From NCBI GenBank assembly GCA_035575135.1, contig DATLYE010000005.1:62001-126000 (forward strand): DNA of 64,000 nucleotides, given 5' to 3'. A program made the position numbers and the translations under genes. The DNA is from JANWXD01 sp035575135. GTDB lineage: Bacteria > Acidobacteriota > Terriglobia > Bryobacterales > Bryobacteraceae. Below the pieces are notes generated by a model. That model was not told the DNA's origin. It ran no database searches and saw only the letters and a program-made list of their open reading frames with translations. Positions 50,193 to 58,970 of the stretch are shown one piece after another; position 1 is the first letter of the stretch, and every line of letters starts with the position of its first letter.

Positions 50193-51671
50193 CTACGGCC
50201 GCCCGTCTCCGGACGCCGCGGCGTGGTCGGATTCGGAAAAGACCTGGGCCGAGTACACGTACAGGGTGGCGCGCGGATCCTGGTAAGCCTTCGGCGGCAG
50301 CCCGGCCTTGCGGGCCAGGTTCTCCAGGAACTGCTCGGCGTTCCAACCGTTCTCGGCCGCAATTTGCGGCAGCAGCGTTCCGGAGCGCCCGTTATGCACG
50401 ATCACCGCGCCCTGGCCCACGCGGAACTGCCGCCAGCTTGTCAGCCGTTTGAGCGGGGTCAGCAACGAGATCTCCAGCTCGAAGGGGCCCTCGGCGGCGC
50501 TCACCGGCCGGAAGCGCGGATCTTCGCTCGCCGCCGCCAGCGTGCGGTCCGCCACGGCCTCATACAGGGGCAGCGAGCCAAACAGTGTTCCTACGCAGCC
50601 GCGCAGTTGTCCCTTCTTCTTGATCGTGACGAAAACCCCCGTGCGCTGCTCGAGCTCGGGGCTCTTCTCCGGCGGGACTACGCGCTCTTTCTTCCCCGCC
50701 AGGAACCGTTCCAGCGTCTGCCGCGCGCTCGCCAGCAACCGCTTCTGGTCGGCTTCGCCCACGGCAAAGGCGGACTGAGGATAAAACGCTAAAGCGCCGT
50801 ACGTCACGCTCAGTGAGTAGTCCTTGGTCAGCTCGCCGGAGGTCATGTAGTCTACCGGGACCAGATAGGTGTCTTCCTTGAGCCGCGCCAGGGCGGCCAT
50901 GAGCAGCCGCACCGGACTGCGCCCGCACAGGTTCTCGCCGGTGGCCTGCACAAAGTCATCGAACGCGCCCACGTCCAGCGAACCCACCAGCTCGAAGGCG
51001 AGCATCGCGCGGCGGAAAAGTTGCTTGGGAAGCTCGCTGTCGTTGGGCCACGGCGTGTAGCCGTAGGCCTGTCCGTAATGGGTGAAGTCGCTCGAGGCGA
51101 CCACCACGTCGCCCGCCTCCATCCGGCGCGCCAGTATTTGCGCCGCAGAAGCCAGCTCCGCATCGTTCAATTCGCCGACGTAGAGCGGGACAAAGCCCGC
51201 CTTGCCCGCCGAGCGCTGCAAGAAGGGAAGCTGGTTCTCGAGCGAGTGATCGCATAGTTGGTCTTCCGCCACCAGCCGCACTCCGAGTTCCTTCAGTGCG
51301 GCGCGATGGACGGCCAGCCGGCCGCCCGGGACCTCGTAGGCTTCGATGTCCGGCGCGGCTACACCGCGCAGCAGGCGGCGGTGGCTGAAGCCGAGCACGA
51401 TCACATTTCGGGCGTCCCGGAGCTGGCGGTAGGCGGAAGCCGCGACGATGCCGGAGTACTGCAATCCCGCATGAGGCACCACCAGACCCCGGAGCTTCTT
51501 TCGTGGCGGCGCTCCGCGGGTGCGCTTTTGCGCCGCCTCGAAACACCGGTCGAGCAGCTTGTCGAGCGCTTCCTTCTCGGCGGGAAACCACTGCCCGGCC
51601 ATCGGAGACTTGTGCACCTGCCCGCCGGCCACAGAAGCTGCCAGCAGGAACAAAGTCGCAGCCCGCATCAT
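50193..51671 (-). CDS. Exported MEMO1-AMMECR1 fusion (AmmeMemoRadiSam proteins B+A)
   Basis: A 492-aa fusion. Residues about 25-290 are a MEMO-like domain (KSPMAGQWFPAEKEAL, VVPHAGLQYSGIVAASAYR, VVASSDFTHYGQAYGYTPW). Residues about 310-490 are AMMECR1-like (FVTIKKKGQLRGCVGTLFG, ASEDPRFRPVSA). In other bacteria these are separate or fused partners of a radical SAM enzyme, which is absent here. A signal peptide (MMRAATLFLLAASVAGG) is unusual for the family. The start ATG 51671 overlaps the PHP-gene stop. The activity of the group is unknown. Confidence 0.85.
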   Translation of the reverse strand: MMRAATLFLLAASVAGGQVHKSPMAGQWFPAEKEALDKLLDRCFEAAQKRTRGAPPRKKLRGLVVPHAGLQYSGIVAASAYRQLRDARNVIVLGFSHRRLLRGVAAPDIEAYEVPGGRLAVHRAALKELGVRLVAEDQLCDHSLENQLPFLQRSAGKAGFVPLYVGELNDAELASAAQILARRMEAGDVVVASSDFTHYGQAYGYTPWPNDSELPKQLFRRAMLAFELVGSLDVGAFDDFVQATGENLCGRSPVRLLMAALARLKEDTYLVPVDYMTSGELTKDYSLSVTYGALAFYPQSAFAVGEADQKRLLASARQTLERFLAGKKERVVPPEKSPELEQRTGVFVTIKKKGQLRGCVGTLFGSLPLYEAVADRTLAAASEDPRFRPVSAAEGPFELEISLLTPLKRLTSWRQFRVGQGAVIVHNGRSGTLLPQIAAENGWNAEQFLENLARKAGLPPKAYQDPRATLYVYSAQVFSESDHAAASGDGRP

Positions 51672-53779
51672 TGCCCTCCCAAATGCCTGGGTTGCGTGAA
51701 CGCACCGTTGACCGCAGAGTCCCAGACCGCCAACCGCACCCACTTCTTTCCCTCCAGCCTAACCGGAATCTCGAAGTGATGGGATCCGAACGGCGCAAAC
51801 TGCGTCGCCGGTATGATCTGCCGCTCCACCTGCCCCCCGTCGCCCCAGACGACCTCGACAAACTCCAGCGGAAAGGTCCACTCCACGTTTGCGGCAACTC
51901 CCCGCGCCGTGATCCGGAAATCCCGGATGAGTACTTCGCCCGTGGTTACGAAAAAGTCACCCCGGCGCAAGGCCGCCACGACCGGACTCCAGTCGTCGGG
52001 CCGCGGCAAGGGATCCACACGGACGTAGTTCACGTTGAAATCGCCGTACAAGTCGTAGTCGGGAAACTTCTTGTAGGTGTCCACCTCGCCGATCAAGTAC
52101 TTGGGCCGCCCCCAGTTATTCATCTCATCCAGAACGTCGAAGCACCGCCGCTCGCACAGCCGCCGCTCCGACAGATCAACGGGCAGCGCCTTGAACGCCG
52201 CGCCGAGCCAGTGGTCGCTCCGGAAGTATTCCGTTTCACGAATCTTGTCCGGATAGCCGGTGGAACCCTTCGTGCGCGGGTGGGTCTGCCAGATCAGAGC
52301 CCCCTCCCGCTTCACCATCTCGAAAACGTCTTCGGCGCTTGAGGTGTGGTAGACCGTGCCGTACTTCGCATGGCGTTCGACGAAGGCTTGCTCGGGCGTG
52401 CGCCGGTGGGTCCAGTAAACCGGCCGCGGGAACAGGATGTTGTAGTGTCCGCCCAGATAAACATTGGCTTCCTCGCCCGGCAGGATCCAAAAGTCCTTGT
52501 CGGAATGGCGGCGCGAGGCTTCATAATAGGCGGCCAACTCCGCCAGCCGCACCTCTCCCGGGTCGTTCGGATGCCCGTCCCCATGAAAATCGCATAGGTA
52601 CACCAGGGTGACGCCGAGCGCCCGGGTCGCGGGAATCCACGGCGCCTGCACGTCGAGGCTCCCGGCGCGCGTCAACTCCTCGGTGAAAGCGGTGTGAAAG
52701 TGCGTCACCATCATCTGATAACCCGCGAGCGGTTTGTAACGGTCGCCGCGCGTGTACGCCAGGGCGCGCTCCCGCGTCGCGACGCCGTCCTCCGGACTCA
52801 GATAGAAGTAGACCGGCATGCGCTGCCAGGTGCCGGGCGGAGCGTTGTAAAGCGCAAACACGCGATCCACCCACACCGGGTTGTAACCTTCGTGGTTGTC
52901 GCCGTGCCGGATGCCGAGCGAAAAGCTGCGGCCGTCGTCCTTGCGATACCACACAAACCCGAGATTGATCTCGAGCTGCCGCGCAAAGAAAAACTGGTGC
53001 GGCGGCGGGAAGACCGCCACACTGCCGTCCGGGCCTTCCGCCACAGCGATGCGGTTGCGCGCCCTGAGGGGCACGGGATCACGGTTCGGCGCCCCGCCAA
53101 AGCCATACTGCTGCGGGTTGCCGCCCGTATCACGCCAGAGCACCCTCTGCAGTCTGCCGGTGTGGAATCCTCTCAGCCCTGCCGCGTACTTGTACGCCAC
53201 CGAAGGCTCTTCCGTGGCCGCGACGGCTTCCATGCGCACCAGATTCGAGCCGCGGTAGACCGTCAGCTGCAACCGCCCCGAGAAGATCCCTAAGGAAAGA
53301 CCCGGGAAGGAGACCTCGAGCCGCGCGCCGTCGGTGCGCACCTCGCAGGTATGGGCGCGGAATTCCGCCCGGGCAATGCGGATCTCCTCCGGGCGGCGCG
53401 GCAGGCCCGGTTGATCGCCGCTGCCGGGCACCTGAAGCGGCGCGTCCCAGTAAACCCACCAGCGGAGTTCCTCGGGCAACCCGTGTCCGGTGCGCCGCAC
53501 TCCGCTGGTGACGGTGAACTCCGGCTGGAGCGGACCTGCCAGTACGGACCAATCCCCGCCCCGCCTCCGCACCGCAAGCTCCTCGATCTGCGGCCGGCCA
53601 TTCTCGATGCCGAGGCGCATGCGCAGCTGCTCGCCCCGCTCTCCGTCCCAGGTGACGCCAAGCACGCCTTCCTTCAGTGAAGCCGTCAGACCCGGCAGCG
53701 CTTTGTATCCCCACCAGTCGCACTCGAAAGCGGCCGCAGGCAGCAGGCACCCCAACCACAGCACGGCCCACCGGCACAT
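51668..53779 (-). CDS. Exported PHP-like / CehA-McbA-type metallohydrolase
   Basis: A 703-aa exported protein. A leader (MCRWAVLWLGCLLPAAA) is followed by a beta-rich N-terminal half to about residue 350. The C-terminal half holds PHP/CehA-like metal motifs: MVTHFHTAF, LCDFHGDGHPND, ILPGEEANVYLGGHYNI and WQTHPRTKGS. The last part includes a beta-sandwich module. Members hydrolyse carbamates or phosphoesters, but the substrate here is unknown. The start ATG 53779 is 35 nt after cpsB's stop, and its stop overlaps the MEMO gene. Confidence 0.82.
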   Translation of the reverse strand: MCRWAVLWLGCLLPAAAFECDWWGYKALPGLTASLKEGVLGVTWDGERGEQLRMRLGIENGRPQIEELAVRRRGGDWSVLAGPLQPEFTVTSGVRRTGHGLPEELRWWVYWDAPLQVPGSGDQPGLPRRPEEIRIARAEFRAHTCEVRTDGARLEVSFPGLSLGIFSGRLQLTVYRGSNLVRMEAVAATEEPSVAYKYAAGLRGFHTGRLQRVLWRDTGGNPQQYGFGGAPNRDPVPLRARNRIAVAEGPDGSVAVFPPPHQFFFARQLEINLGFVWYRKDDGRSFSLGIRHGDNHEGYNPVWVDRVFALYNAPPGTWQRMPVYFYLSPEDGVATRERALAYTRGDRYKPLAGYQMMVTHFHTAFTEELTRAGSLDVQAPWIPATRALGVTLVYLCDFHGDGHPNDPGEVRLAELAAYYEASRRHSDKDFWILPGEEANVYLGGHYNILFPRPVYWTHRRTPEQAFVERHAKYGTVYHTSSAEDVFEMVKREGALIWQTHPRTKGSTGYPDKIRETEYFRSDHWLGAAFKALPVDLSERRLCERRCFDVLDEMNNWGRPKYLIGEVDTYKKFPDYDLYGDFNVNYVRVDPLPRPDDWSPVVAALRRGDFFVTTGEVLIRDFRITARGVAANVEWTFPLEFVEVVWGDGGQVERQIIPATQFAPFGSHHFEIPVRLEGKKWVRLAVWDSAVNGAFTQPRHLGGQ

Positions 53780-53814
53780 GTTCTCGATTGTACTGGCAAG
53801 CCGGTGGGTCCGGA

Positions 53815-54576
53815 CTACCGCCAGAACTGATACCACTTGCGCGGGCGGAATTCTTCCGGCTGGTCGAGCTCGAGCGGCACTCCGGCAATCACCGCGCCGG
53901 GGTTGAGGACGAACAGGCGTTCCGCGCGCCGCGGCCCGAATTTGCGGGCCACCAGCTCAAAGGCCTGATCGAGCCGCGGGGGACGGCGCCTTGCATCGTG
54001 CGCGTCGCTGGCGACGAAATGCACCAGCCCCCTGCGCAGCAGTTCCTCGGAGTAATCCCGCGCCGCCTTGCCGAACTTTCCCAGCAGGGACTGCGCTGTG
54101 ATCTGCACCAGGCAGCCGCCCGCCACCCACCGCTCGATCTGCGCCAGGCGCTGGTGGAGCAGCACGTTCCGCTCCGGATGGGTAATGACGGGAGTGATCC
54201 CGACTCCCTGCATGCGTGCGAAGATCTCGTCGGTGCTCTTGGCGATCAACAACTCGGAGAGCTCCACCAGAAGGAATTTCTTGCCGTTGACGGTGTATTT
54301 GGCCGGCGCCGCCAGAGCGTCCTGAACGTTGTCGTAGGTCAGATGGAAATCGCATCCGCGGTGAATGCGAATCCTGCCGGAGGCGGCGCGGCGGAGTTCT
54401 GCCATCTTACGCTCCACTGCCTCCGGATCAAACGTGTACTCCAGGTTGGCGTGCGGGGTAGCCACGATGTCCGTCGTGCCCGAGGCCTCCGCCATCTCGA
54501 GCATGGCAAGGCTTTCCTCGAGCGTCTGGGGACCGTCATCCATCCCGGGCAGGATGTGGGCGTGGATGTCAATCAT
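53815..54576 (-). CDS. CpsB/CapC-type tyrosine-protein phosphatase (PHP fold)
   Basis: A 253-aa enzyme with metal motifs MIDIHAHILPGMDDGPQT, VATPHANLEY, VITHPERN and VASDAHDARRR. It dephosphorylates the tyrosine kinase that controls polysaccharide assembly in known systems. Length is typical. No BY-kinase gene is adjacent in the window, though glycan genes lie elsewhere in it. It is preceded by a coiled-coil protein gene (17-nt gap). Confidence 0.9.
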   Translation of the reverse strand: MIDIHAHILPGMDDGPQTLEESLAMLEMAEASGTTDIVATPHANLEYTFDPEAVERKMAELRRAASGRIRIHRGCDFHLTYDNVQDALAAPAKYTVNGKKFLLVELSELLIAKSTDEIFARMQGVGITPVITHPERNVLLHQRLAQIERWVAGGCLVQITAQSLLGKFGKAARDYSEELLRRGLVHFVASDAHDARRRPPRLDQAFELVARKFGPRRAERLFVLNPGAVIAGVPLELDQPEEFRPRKWYQFWR

Positions 54577-54593
54577 GGCCGCCGGGAGGCGCC

Positions 54594-55100
54594 CTAAATG
54601 AACATTTCTTCGTCGTGGGTGGCCTGCTCGACCGTCAGGCGCTTGCCGCCGAACAAAACCCCGAGGGCGGTTCGGATGCCCACCGCGATGCCGTTGATCT
54701 CCTTGAGGGGCCGTAGCAGGCCGTCCTGTAGCTGGCTGGCGGTGCTGTGCAGCCGGCTGACCGTGTCGTCCAGCACCAGTTCGATACGATCCATCTGCAT
54801 CTTGGCGCGGGAGGCGGCATCCCCGAGGACTTCATCAATCCGCGCCAGTTGCGTCTTGGTCAGATCCAGCACTTCGCCGGCCTTCGCAGTTACCTCGGCG
54901 ATCTGCCGGCGCGTCTGCTCGAGCGTCTTTTGCGCGGACCCGACGAACGATTCGGCATGGGTGGCCAGATAGCTGACCTGCTCGCGTGTCGCCTTGGAGC
55001 TCTTGTAAATGCCCACCAGGAGCACCGCTTGCAGCACCATGGCCAGCGCGGAGACCGCCACGGCGCCGGCGATCACATACAGGAGCGACTCTTGACTCAT
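54594..55100 (-). CDS. Membrane-anchored coiled-coil protein
   Basis: A 168-aa protein with an N-terminal helix at about 8-30 (VIAGAVAVSALAMVLQAVLL) followed by about 100 residues of long charged helices with heptad spacing (QKTLEQTRRQIAEVTAKAGE). This resembles DUF948 proteins, often coded next to YtxH, which is the case here (36-nt gap). The role is unknown, possibly stress or envelope structure. Confidence 0.8.
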   Translation of the reverse strand: MSQESLLYVIAGAVAVSALAMVLQAVLLVGIYKSSKATREQVSYLATHAESFVGSAQKTLEQTRRQIAEVTAKAGEVLDLTKTQLARIDEVLGDAASRAKMQMDRIELVLDDTVSRLHSTASQLQDGLLRPLKEINGIAVGIRTALGVLFGGKRLTVEQATHDEEMFI

Positions 55101-55136
55101 CGGCAGTTTGCCCGGGCAGCTGCGATGCGGGAAGCG

Positions 55137-55448
55137 TCAGCCTTCCGAGCCGGAACCGGGAGCCGCTTCCCCGGCCACCGCCTCCCGGTAGGCCTGCTTG
55201 CCCGCTTCCACGGCGGCGGCCAGCCGCTCCTTCTGGCTGGTAATGGCGGCCTTGCTCTTCTCAACCAGTTCTCCGGCAGATTCGTAAATTTCCTCCCCGC
55301 GCTTCTTTAAATACTCGCGGCCTTCGTCCGCTTTCGCGCGCAAATAGCCCCGCGTTTCTTCACCGGATTTGGGAGCAAACAGCACGCCGATCGCCACGCC
55401 GATGCCGAGCCCGAGAAAGAAATAGGAAAGCCGTCGTTCCTCGCTCAT
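55137..55448 (-). CDS. YtxH-domain protein
   Basis: A 103-aa protein with a glycine-rich membrane helix (YFFLGLGIGVAIGVLFAPKSG, about 9-29) and a helical tail with Lys/Glu-rich repeats. YtxH proteins are stress-linked and of unknown activity. GGAGG lies 7 nt before the ATG 55448. A much longer reading frame to 56150 is antisense to recX and is not real. Confidence 0.88.
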   Translation of the reverse strand: MSEERRLSYFFLGLGIGVAIGVLFAPKSGEETRGYLRAKADEGREYLKKRGEEIYESAGELVEKSKAAITSQKERLAAAVEAGKQAYREAVAGEAAPGSGSEG

Positions 55449-55503
55449 TGGATCCTCCAGAGTGGAATTTTTCCCGCTGCCGGCCACTTTCTCTTCCTTC
55501 CCG

Positions 55504-55513
55504 ATGCTAGCAT
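55504..55513. promoter_or_regulatory. Palindromic -10 element shared by recX and ytxH
   Basis: ATGCTAGCAT is its own reverse complement, so an extended -10 with hexamer TAGCAT is presented on both strands. It lies 13 nt before the recX ATG and 55 nt before the ytxH ATG. Confidence 0.5.
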
Positions 55514-55526
55514 ATTCGCCAGGAAC

Positions 55527-56075
55527 ATGCCGCAGCGAAATCCGCGCCGCCTGGACGCTGACGGGCTGTGGCAGTTCGCGTTGCGAACTCTGGGTGGCCG
55601 GGCCCACTCCATCGCCGAGTTGCGCGACAAGCTCCGGCGCCGGGCCGAACGAACTGAGGACGTCGCCGCCGTGCTGGCGCGGCTCAAGCAGCACGGCTAC
55701 CTCGACGACCGCCGCTTCGCCGAGACCTTTGCCGCCGCCCGGCGCGACAACCAGGGGCTGGGGCGAGCACGCGTCCTGCGCGAGCTTCGAAGCCGCCGCG
55801 TGGCGCCGGAACTCGCCGAGCGCGCAGTGCGGGAGGCCTACCGCGACGTGGACGACACAGAGCTGATCCGGAATTTCCTCGCGCGGAAGTACCGCAACGT
55901 TCCGCTCCCCGAATTCCTGTCCGAACCTCGAAACCTGGCCGCGGTCTACCGCCGGTTGCGGCTGGCCGGTTTCCCCGGAGGCGCGATCCTGGCGGTCCTG
56001 CGCCGCTACGCACGGCAGCCGGAGCACCTGGAAGCACTCGAGGCCCTCGAACCGGAAGACAGCCCGGAGTTCTGA
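55527..56075 (+). CDS. recX: Regulatory protein RecX
   Basis: A 182-aa helical protein that binds RecA filaments and limits their extension. It shows the repeat-like RecX segments LWQFALRTLGGRAHSIAELR and VLARLKQHGYLDDRRFAETF, a GLGRARVLRELRSRRV helix pair and a C-terminal VYRRLRLAGFPGG. recA is not in the window, so this gene is separate from its usual neighbour. AGGAAC precedes the ATG. Confidence 0.92.
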   Translation: MPQRNPRRLDADGLWQFALRTLGGRAHSIAELRDKLRRRAERTEDVAAVLARLKQHGYLDDRRFAETFAAARRDNQGLGRARVLRELRSRRVAPELAERAVREAYRDVDDTELIRNFLARKYRNVPLPEFLSEPRNLAAVYRRLRLAGFPGGAILAVLRRYARQPEHLEALEALEPEDSPEF

Positions 56076-56085
56076 GGCGCCGTGC

Positions 56086-56931
56086 TCATTCCACCAGGGC
56101 CGCCGGATTCCGTAATTCGCCGATCTCCGGCACGCGGATCCTGACTTCATCCCCGGGCGCCAGCGCCGCCTCCTCCGGCACGATGATGCCGGTCCCGGTA
56201 AGCAGCACCGAGCCGGACGGAACCGGGTTGGCGCGCAACAGGTATTCCAGCAGCGTTTCCAGCCTCCGGTTCAGGCTGGCGGTGGAAACGCTTCCGGAGA
56301 ATACCGTCCGGTCCCCCCGGGTGATCGTGCACGTGATCTCCAGACGATAGGGATCCGGAAGCTGTTCCGTGGTCACGATCACCGGCCCGAGAGCGCAGCA
56401 GCCCGTATAGACCTTTGATTGCGGCAAATAGAGCGGATTCTCGCGCTCGATATCCCAGGCCGAGACATCGTTGGCGAGCGTGTAGCCCAGCACCTTGCCC
56501 CGCGAGCCCAGAACGACCGCCAGTTCCGGCTCCGGCGCCGTGAAACGCGAATCCGGACGGATGCCGATGGGCCGGCCCGGCCCCACACAGACCCGCGCCG
56601 TTCCTTTGAAGAAAATCTCCGGGCGCGGCTCCCGGTAGGCGGCGGCGTAAAACCCTTCACGCGTGCCATGCTCGGCGTCTCGGAAAGTGGCGCTCGCCTC
56701 GTAGGTACAGCCGCAGGCCCACACCTCCACAGGGTGCAGGGGAATCACCGGCTCGACCGGCTCCGGGTGGTGCGCAGCGTTCTCCGCCGCCAGCCGGCTC
56801 AACTCCATGCCCTCCTTTTCGGACTTATGAATCAGCTCCAGGACGGTGTAGCCCGGAATCGGCCGGGCGGAGCCATTCTCAAAGATGGCCGCAGTAATCT
56901 TTCCGTCCAGACGGATTTGTCCTAACCGCAT
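56086..56931 (-). CDS. 2-keto-3-deoxy-pentonate dehydratase (FAH superfamily)
   Basis: A 281-aa enzyme of the fumarylacetoacetate hydrolase superfamily. The metal site is formed by glutamates in APEPELAVVLG and by the aspartate in LANDVSAWDIERENP; YEASATFRDAEHGTREG and GSVLLTGTGIIVPEEAAL are also typical. Together with the aldehyde dehydrogenase coded 5 nt upstream it matches the last steps of non-phosphorylative pentose degradation: 2-keto-3-deoxy-pentonate to alpha-ketoglutarate semialdehyde. The exact sugar acid cannot be read from sequence. Confidence 0.85.
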   Translation of the reverse strand: MRLGQIRLDGKITAAIFENGSARPIPGYTVLELIHKSEKEGMELSRLAAENAAHHPEPVEPVIPLHPVEVWACGCTYEASATFRDAEHGTREGFYAAAYREPRPEIFFKGTARVCVGPGRPIGIRPDSRFTAPEPELAVVLGSRGKVLGYTLANDVSAWDIERENPLYLPQSKVYTGCCALGPVIVTTEQLPDPYRLEITCTITRGDRTVFSGSVSTASLNRRLETLLEYLLRANPVPSGSVLLTGTGIIVPEEAALAPGDEVRIRVPEIGELRNPAALVE

Positions 56932-56936
56932 AGTGC

Positions 56937-58382
56937 CTAGTACTTCAGATAAACGGTCTTGTAGTCGCTGTAGAACTCCAGTGCGGCGGGACCCTGCTCC
57001 TTCGGCCCGAAACTGGAGTCTTTCGTACCTCCGAACGGCAACTGATATTCCACACCGGCACTCGGCAGGTTCACGGTCAGCAAACCCGCCTCCATGCGCT
57101 GGATGTACTCGAAAACTCGCGAAAGATTCGTGGTCTGCAAGGAAGCCGACAGGCCGAAGGGAACACAGTTGGCGATCCGGATGGCGTCATCGAAGTCTTT
57201 GGCCCGCATGACGCACAGAATCGGGCCGAAGATCTCCTCCTGCGCGATGCGCATTTCCGGTGTCACATTGGCGAAGATCGTGGGCTCGATGAAATACCCG
57301 TTATCGTAGCCGTCTCCGGTGAGCCTGCGTCCTCCGATGACCGGCGGTCCGGCCTCCTGCCTTCCGATCTCGATATACCGCAGGTCGGTGTCGAGCTGGG
57401 CCTGGTCAATGGCAGGTCCGATATCCACGCCGGGCTCCAGTCCATTGCCCACCCGGAGCTTCCGCGTGCGCTCGACGAGCGCTTCCAGAAACCGCTCGTA
57501 GATCGGCTCCTCGACGATCGCCCGGCTGGTGGCCGTGCACTTCTGCCCGGTCGAGAAAAAGGCGCCGTTGACGACGTTCTCCACCGCCTGATCGAAATCG
57601 GCGTCGGCGAGCACGATCGTCGGGTTCTTGCCTCCCATTTCCAGCTGGATCCTCAAGCGCCGTTTCGACGCCTCCCCGTGCAACCAGGTGCCGACCTCGC
57701 AGGAACCCGTAAACGACACCGCCTTGACGGGCGCGGCGTTGACCAGCGCCCGGCCGAGCTCCCCTCCGGGGCCGGCGACGAAGTTCACGACGCCCTTCGG
57801 GATGCCCGCCTCATGGCAGGCCTCGACAATCCGCCAGGCGCTGAGCGGCGCCGCCGAAGCGGGCTTCAGCACCACCGTGTTGCCGCAAATCAGCGCCGGC
57901 GCCAGCTTCCAGGCCGGGATCGCGCTCGGGAAGTTCCACGGCGTAATCAGACCCACCACCCCCACTGGCCGGCGCACGGCAAACGTGTGCACGCGCTCGC
58001 GTTCTGAGGGAACCAAAAGTCCGGGCAGGCGCGCCCCTTCTCCGGCGAAATAGCGAAAGATGTTGATCGAGCGCCTGACCTCGCCCCGGGCCTCCGGCAG
58101 AGTCTTGCCCTCCTCGCGCGTCATCTCCACAGCAAGCTGTTCCGCCTTGCGCTCCAGGATCTCGGCCACGCGAAACAGATAGCTTCCCCGAGCGGGAGCA
58201 GGCAGCGACGACCAGCCCGCGAGCGCCGCCTGAGCCGCATCCGCCGCTGCCCCCACGTCCTCCGGCGTGCCCCGGACAAAGAGGCCGACGAGCTCCTGCA
58301 CGTTGGCCGGATTGCGGTTTTCAAACGTGGCGCCCGTCCGCCACTCCCCGTTGATGTAGTTCGGAAACGTCGCTACGCTCAT
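56937..58382 (-). CDS. Alpha-ketoglutarate semialdehyde dehydrogenase-like aldehyde dehydrogenase
   Basis: A 481-aa NAD(P)-dependent aldehyde dehydrogenase with catalytic C282 (GQKCTATSRAIVEE), general base E248 (LEMGGKNPTIVLADADFD) and cofactor motifs GLITPWNFPSAI and SFTGSCEVG. It resembles enzymes that oxidise alpha-ketoglutarate semialdehyde to alpha-ketoglutarate. The gene before the dehydratase (5-nt gap) supports that assignment over succinate-semialdehyde or glyceraldehyde dehydrogenases, which share the fold. Confidence 0.88.
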   Translation of the reverse strand: MSVATFPNYINGEWRTGATFENRNPANVQELVGLFVRGTPEDVGAAADAAQAALAGWSSLPAPARGSYLFRVAEILERKAEQLAVEMTREEGKTLPEARGEVRRSINIFRYFAGEGARLPGLLVPSERERVHTFAVRRPVGVVGLITPWNFPSAIPAWKLAPALICGNTVVLKPASAAPLSAWRIVEACHEAGIPKGVVNFVAGPGGELGRALVNAAPVKAVSFTGSCEVGTWLHGEASKRRLRIQLEMGGKNPTIVLADADFDQAVENVVNGAFFSTGQKCTATSRAIVEEPIYERFLEALVERTRKLRVGNGLEPGVDIGPAIDQAQLDTDLRYIEIGRQEAGPPVIGGRRLTGDGYDNGYFIEPTIFANVTPEMRIAQEEIFGPILCVMRAKDFDDAIRIANCVPFGLSASLQTTNLSRVFEYIQRMEAGLLTVNLPSAGVEYQLPFGGTKDSSFGPKEQGPAALEFYSDYKTVYLKY

Positions 58383-58394
58383 CGGTGCCGCTCC

Positions 58395-58961
58395 TCAAAA
58401 CGCCACTTTCGGCACGGTGCGCGCCGCAGGTTCCGCCCGGAAATAAGCGTCGTTGCGGGTGAAACCGAACAACGATGCTACGAGATTATTCGGGAACAGC
58501 GCGATCGTGGTGTTGTACTTCTGTACCGCTTCATTATACTTGCGCCGCTCGACGGCAATGCGGTTCTCGCTTCCCGCCAGTTCGTCTTGCAGGCGCAGGA
58601 AATTCTCGTTGGACTTGAGCTGCGGGTAGTTCTCCACCACAACCAGCAGCCGCCCGATGGCCGCATCCAGCTGCTGGTTGGCTGCGATGCGCTCCTGGGG
58701 AGTGCGCGCCGCCAGCAGCGCCGCCCGGGCGCTCGTTACCGCCTGCATGACTGCGAGCTCCTGTTTGGCGAAGCCCTTTACGGTCTCCACCAGGTTGGGA
58801 ATCAAATCCGCGCGCCGCTGGATGGCCACGTCCACCTGGCGCCACTGGGCCTCAATGGCCTCCCGTTGGGTGACCAGCTCGTTATAAATGCCTTTCACGC
58901 TCATGCCGGCCATGAGCGCCATGGCAATGAGGACCACGGCGATGATGATTCCGGTTCTCAT
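58395..58961 (-). CDS. LemA-family protein
   Basis: A 188-aa protein with an N-terminal membrane helix (GIIIAVVLIAMALMAGMSV) and the LemA helical core: WRQVDVAIQRRADLIPNLVE, then ENYPQLKSNENFLRLQDEL and ENRIAVERRKYNEAVQKYN. It is usually co-encoded with a TPM-domain protein, as here, where a nucleotidyltransferase gene lies between. Function is unknown. Confidence 0.93.
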   Translation of the reverse strand: MRTGIIIAVVLIAMALMAGMSVKGIYNELVTQREAIEAQWRQVDVAIQRRADLIPNLVETVKGFAKQELAVMQAVTSARAALLAARTPQERIAANQQLDAAIGRLLVVVENYPQLKSNENFLRLQDELAGSENRIAVERRKYNEAVQKYNTTIALFPNNLVASLFGFTRNDAYFRAEPAARTVPKVAF

Positions 58962-58970
58962 GGTTTCACC

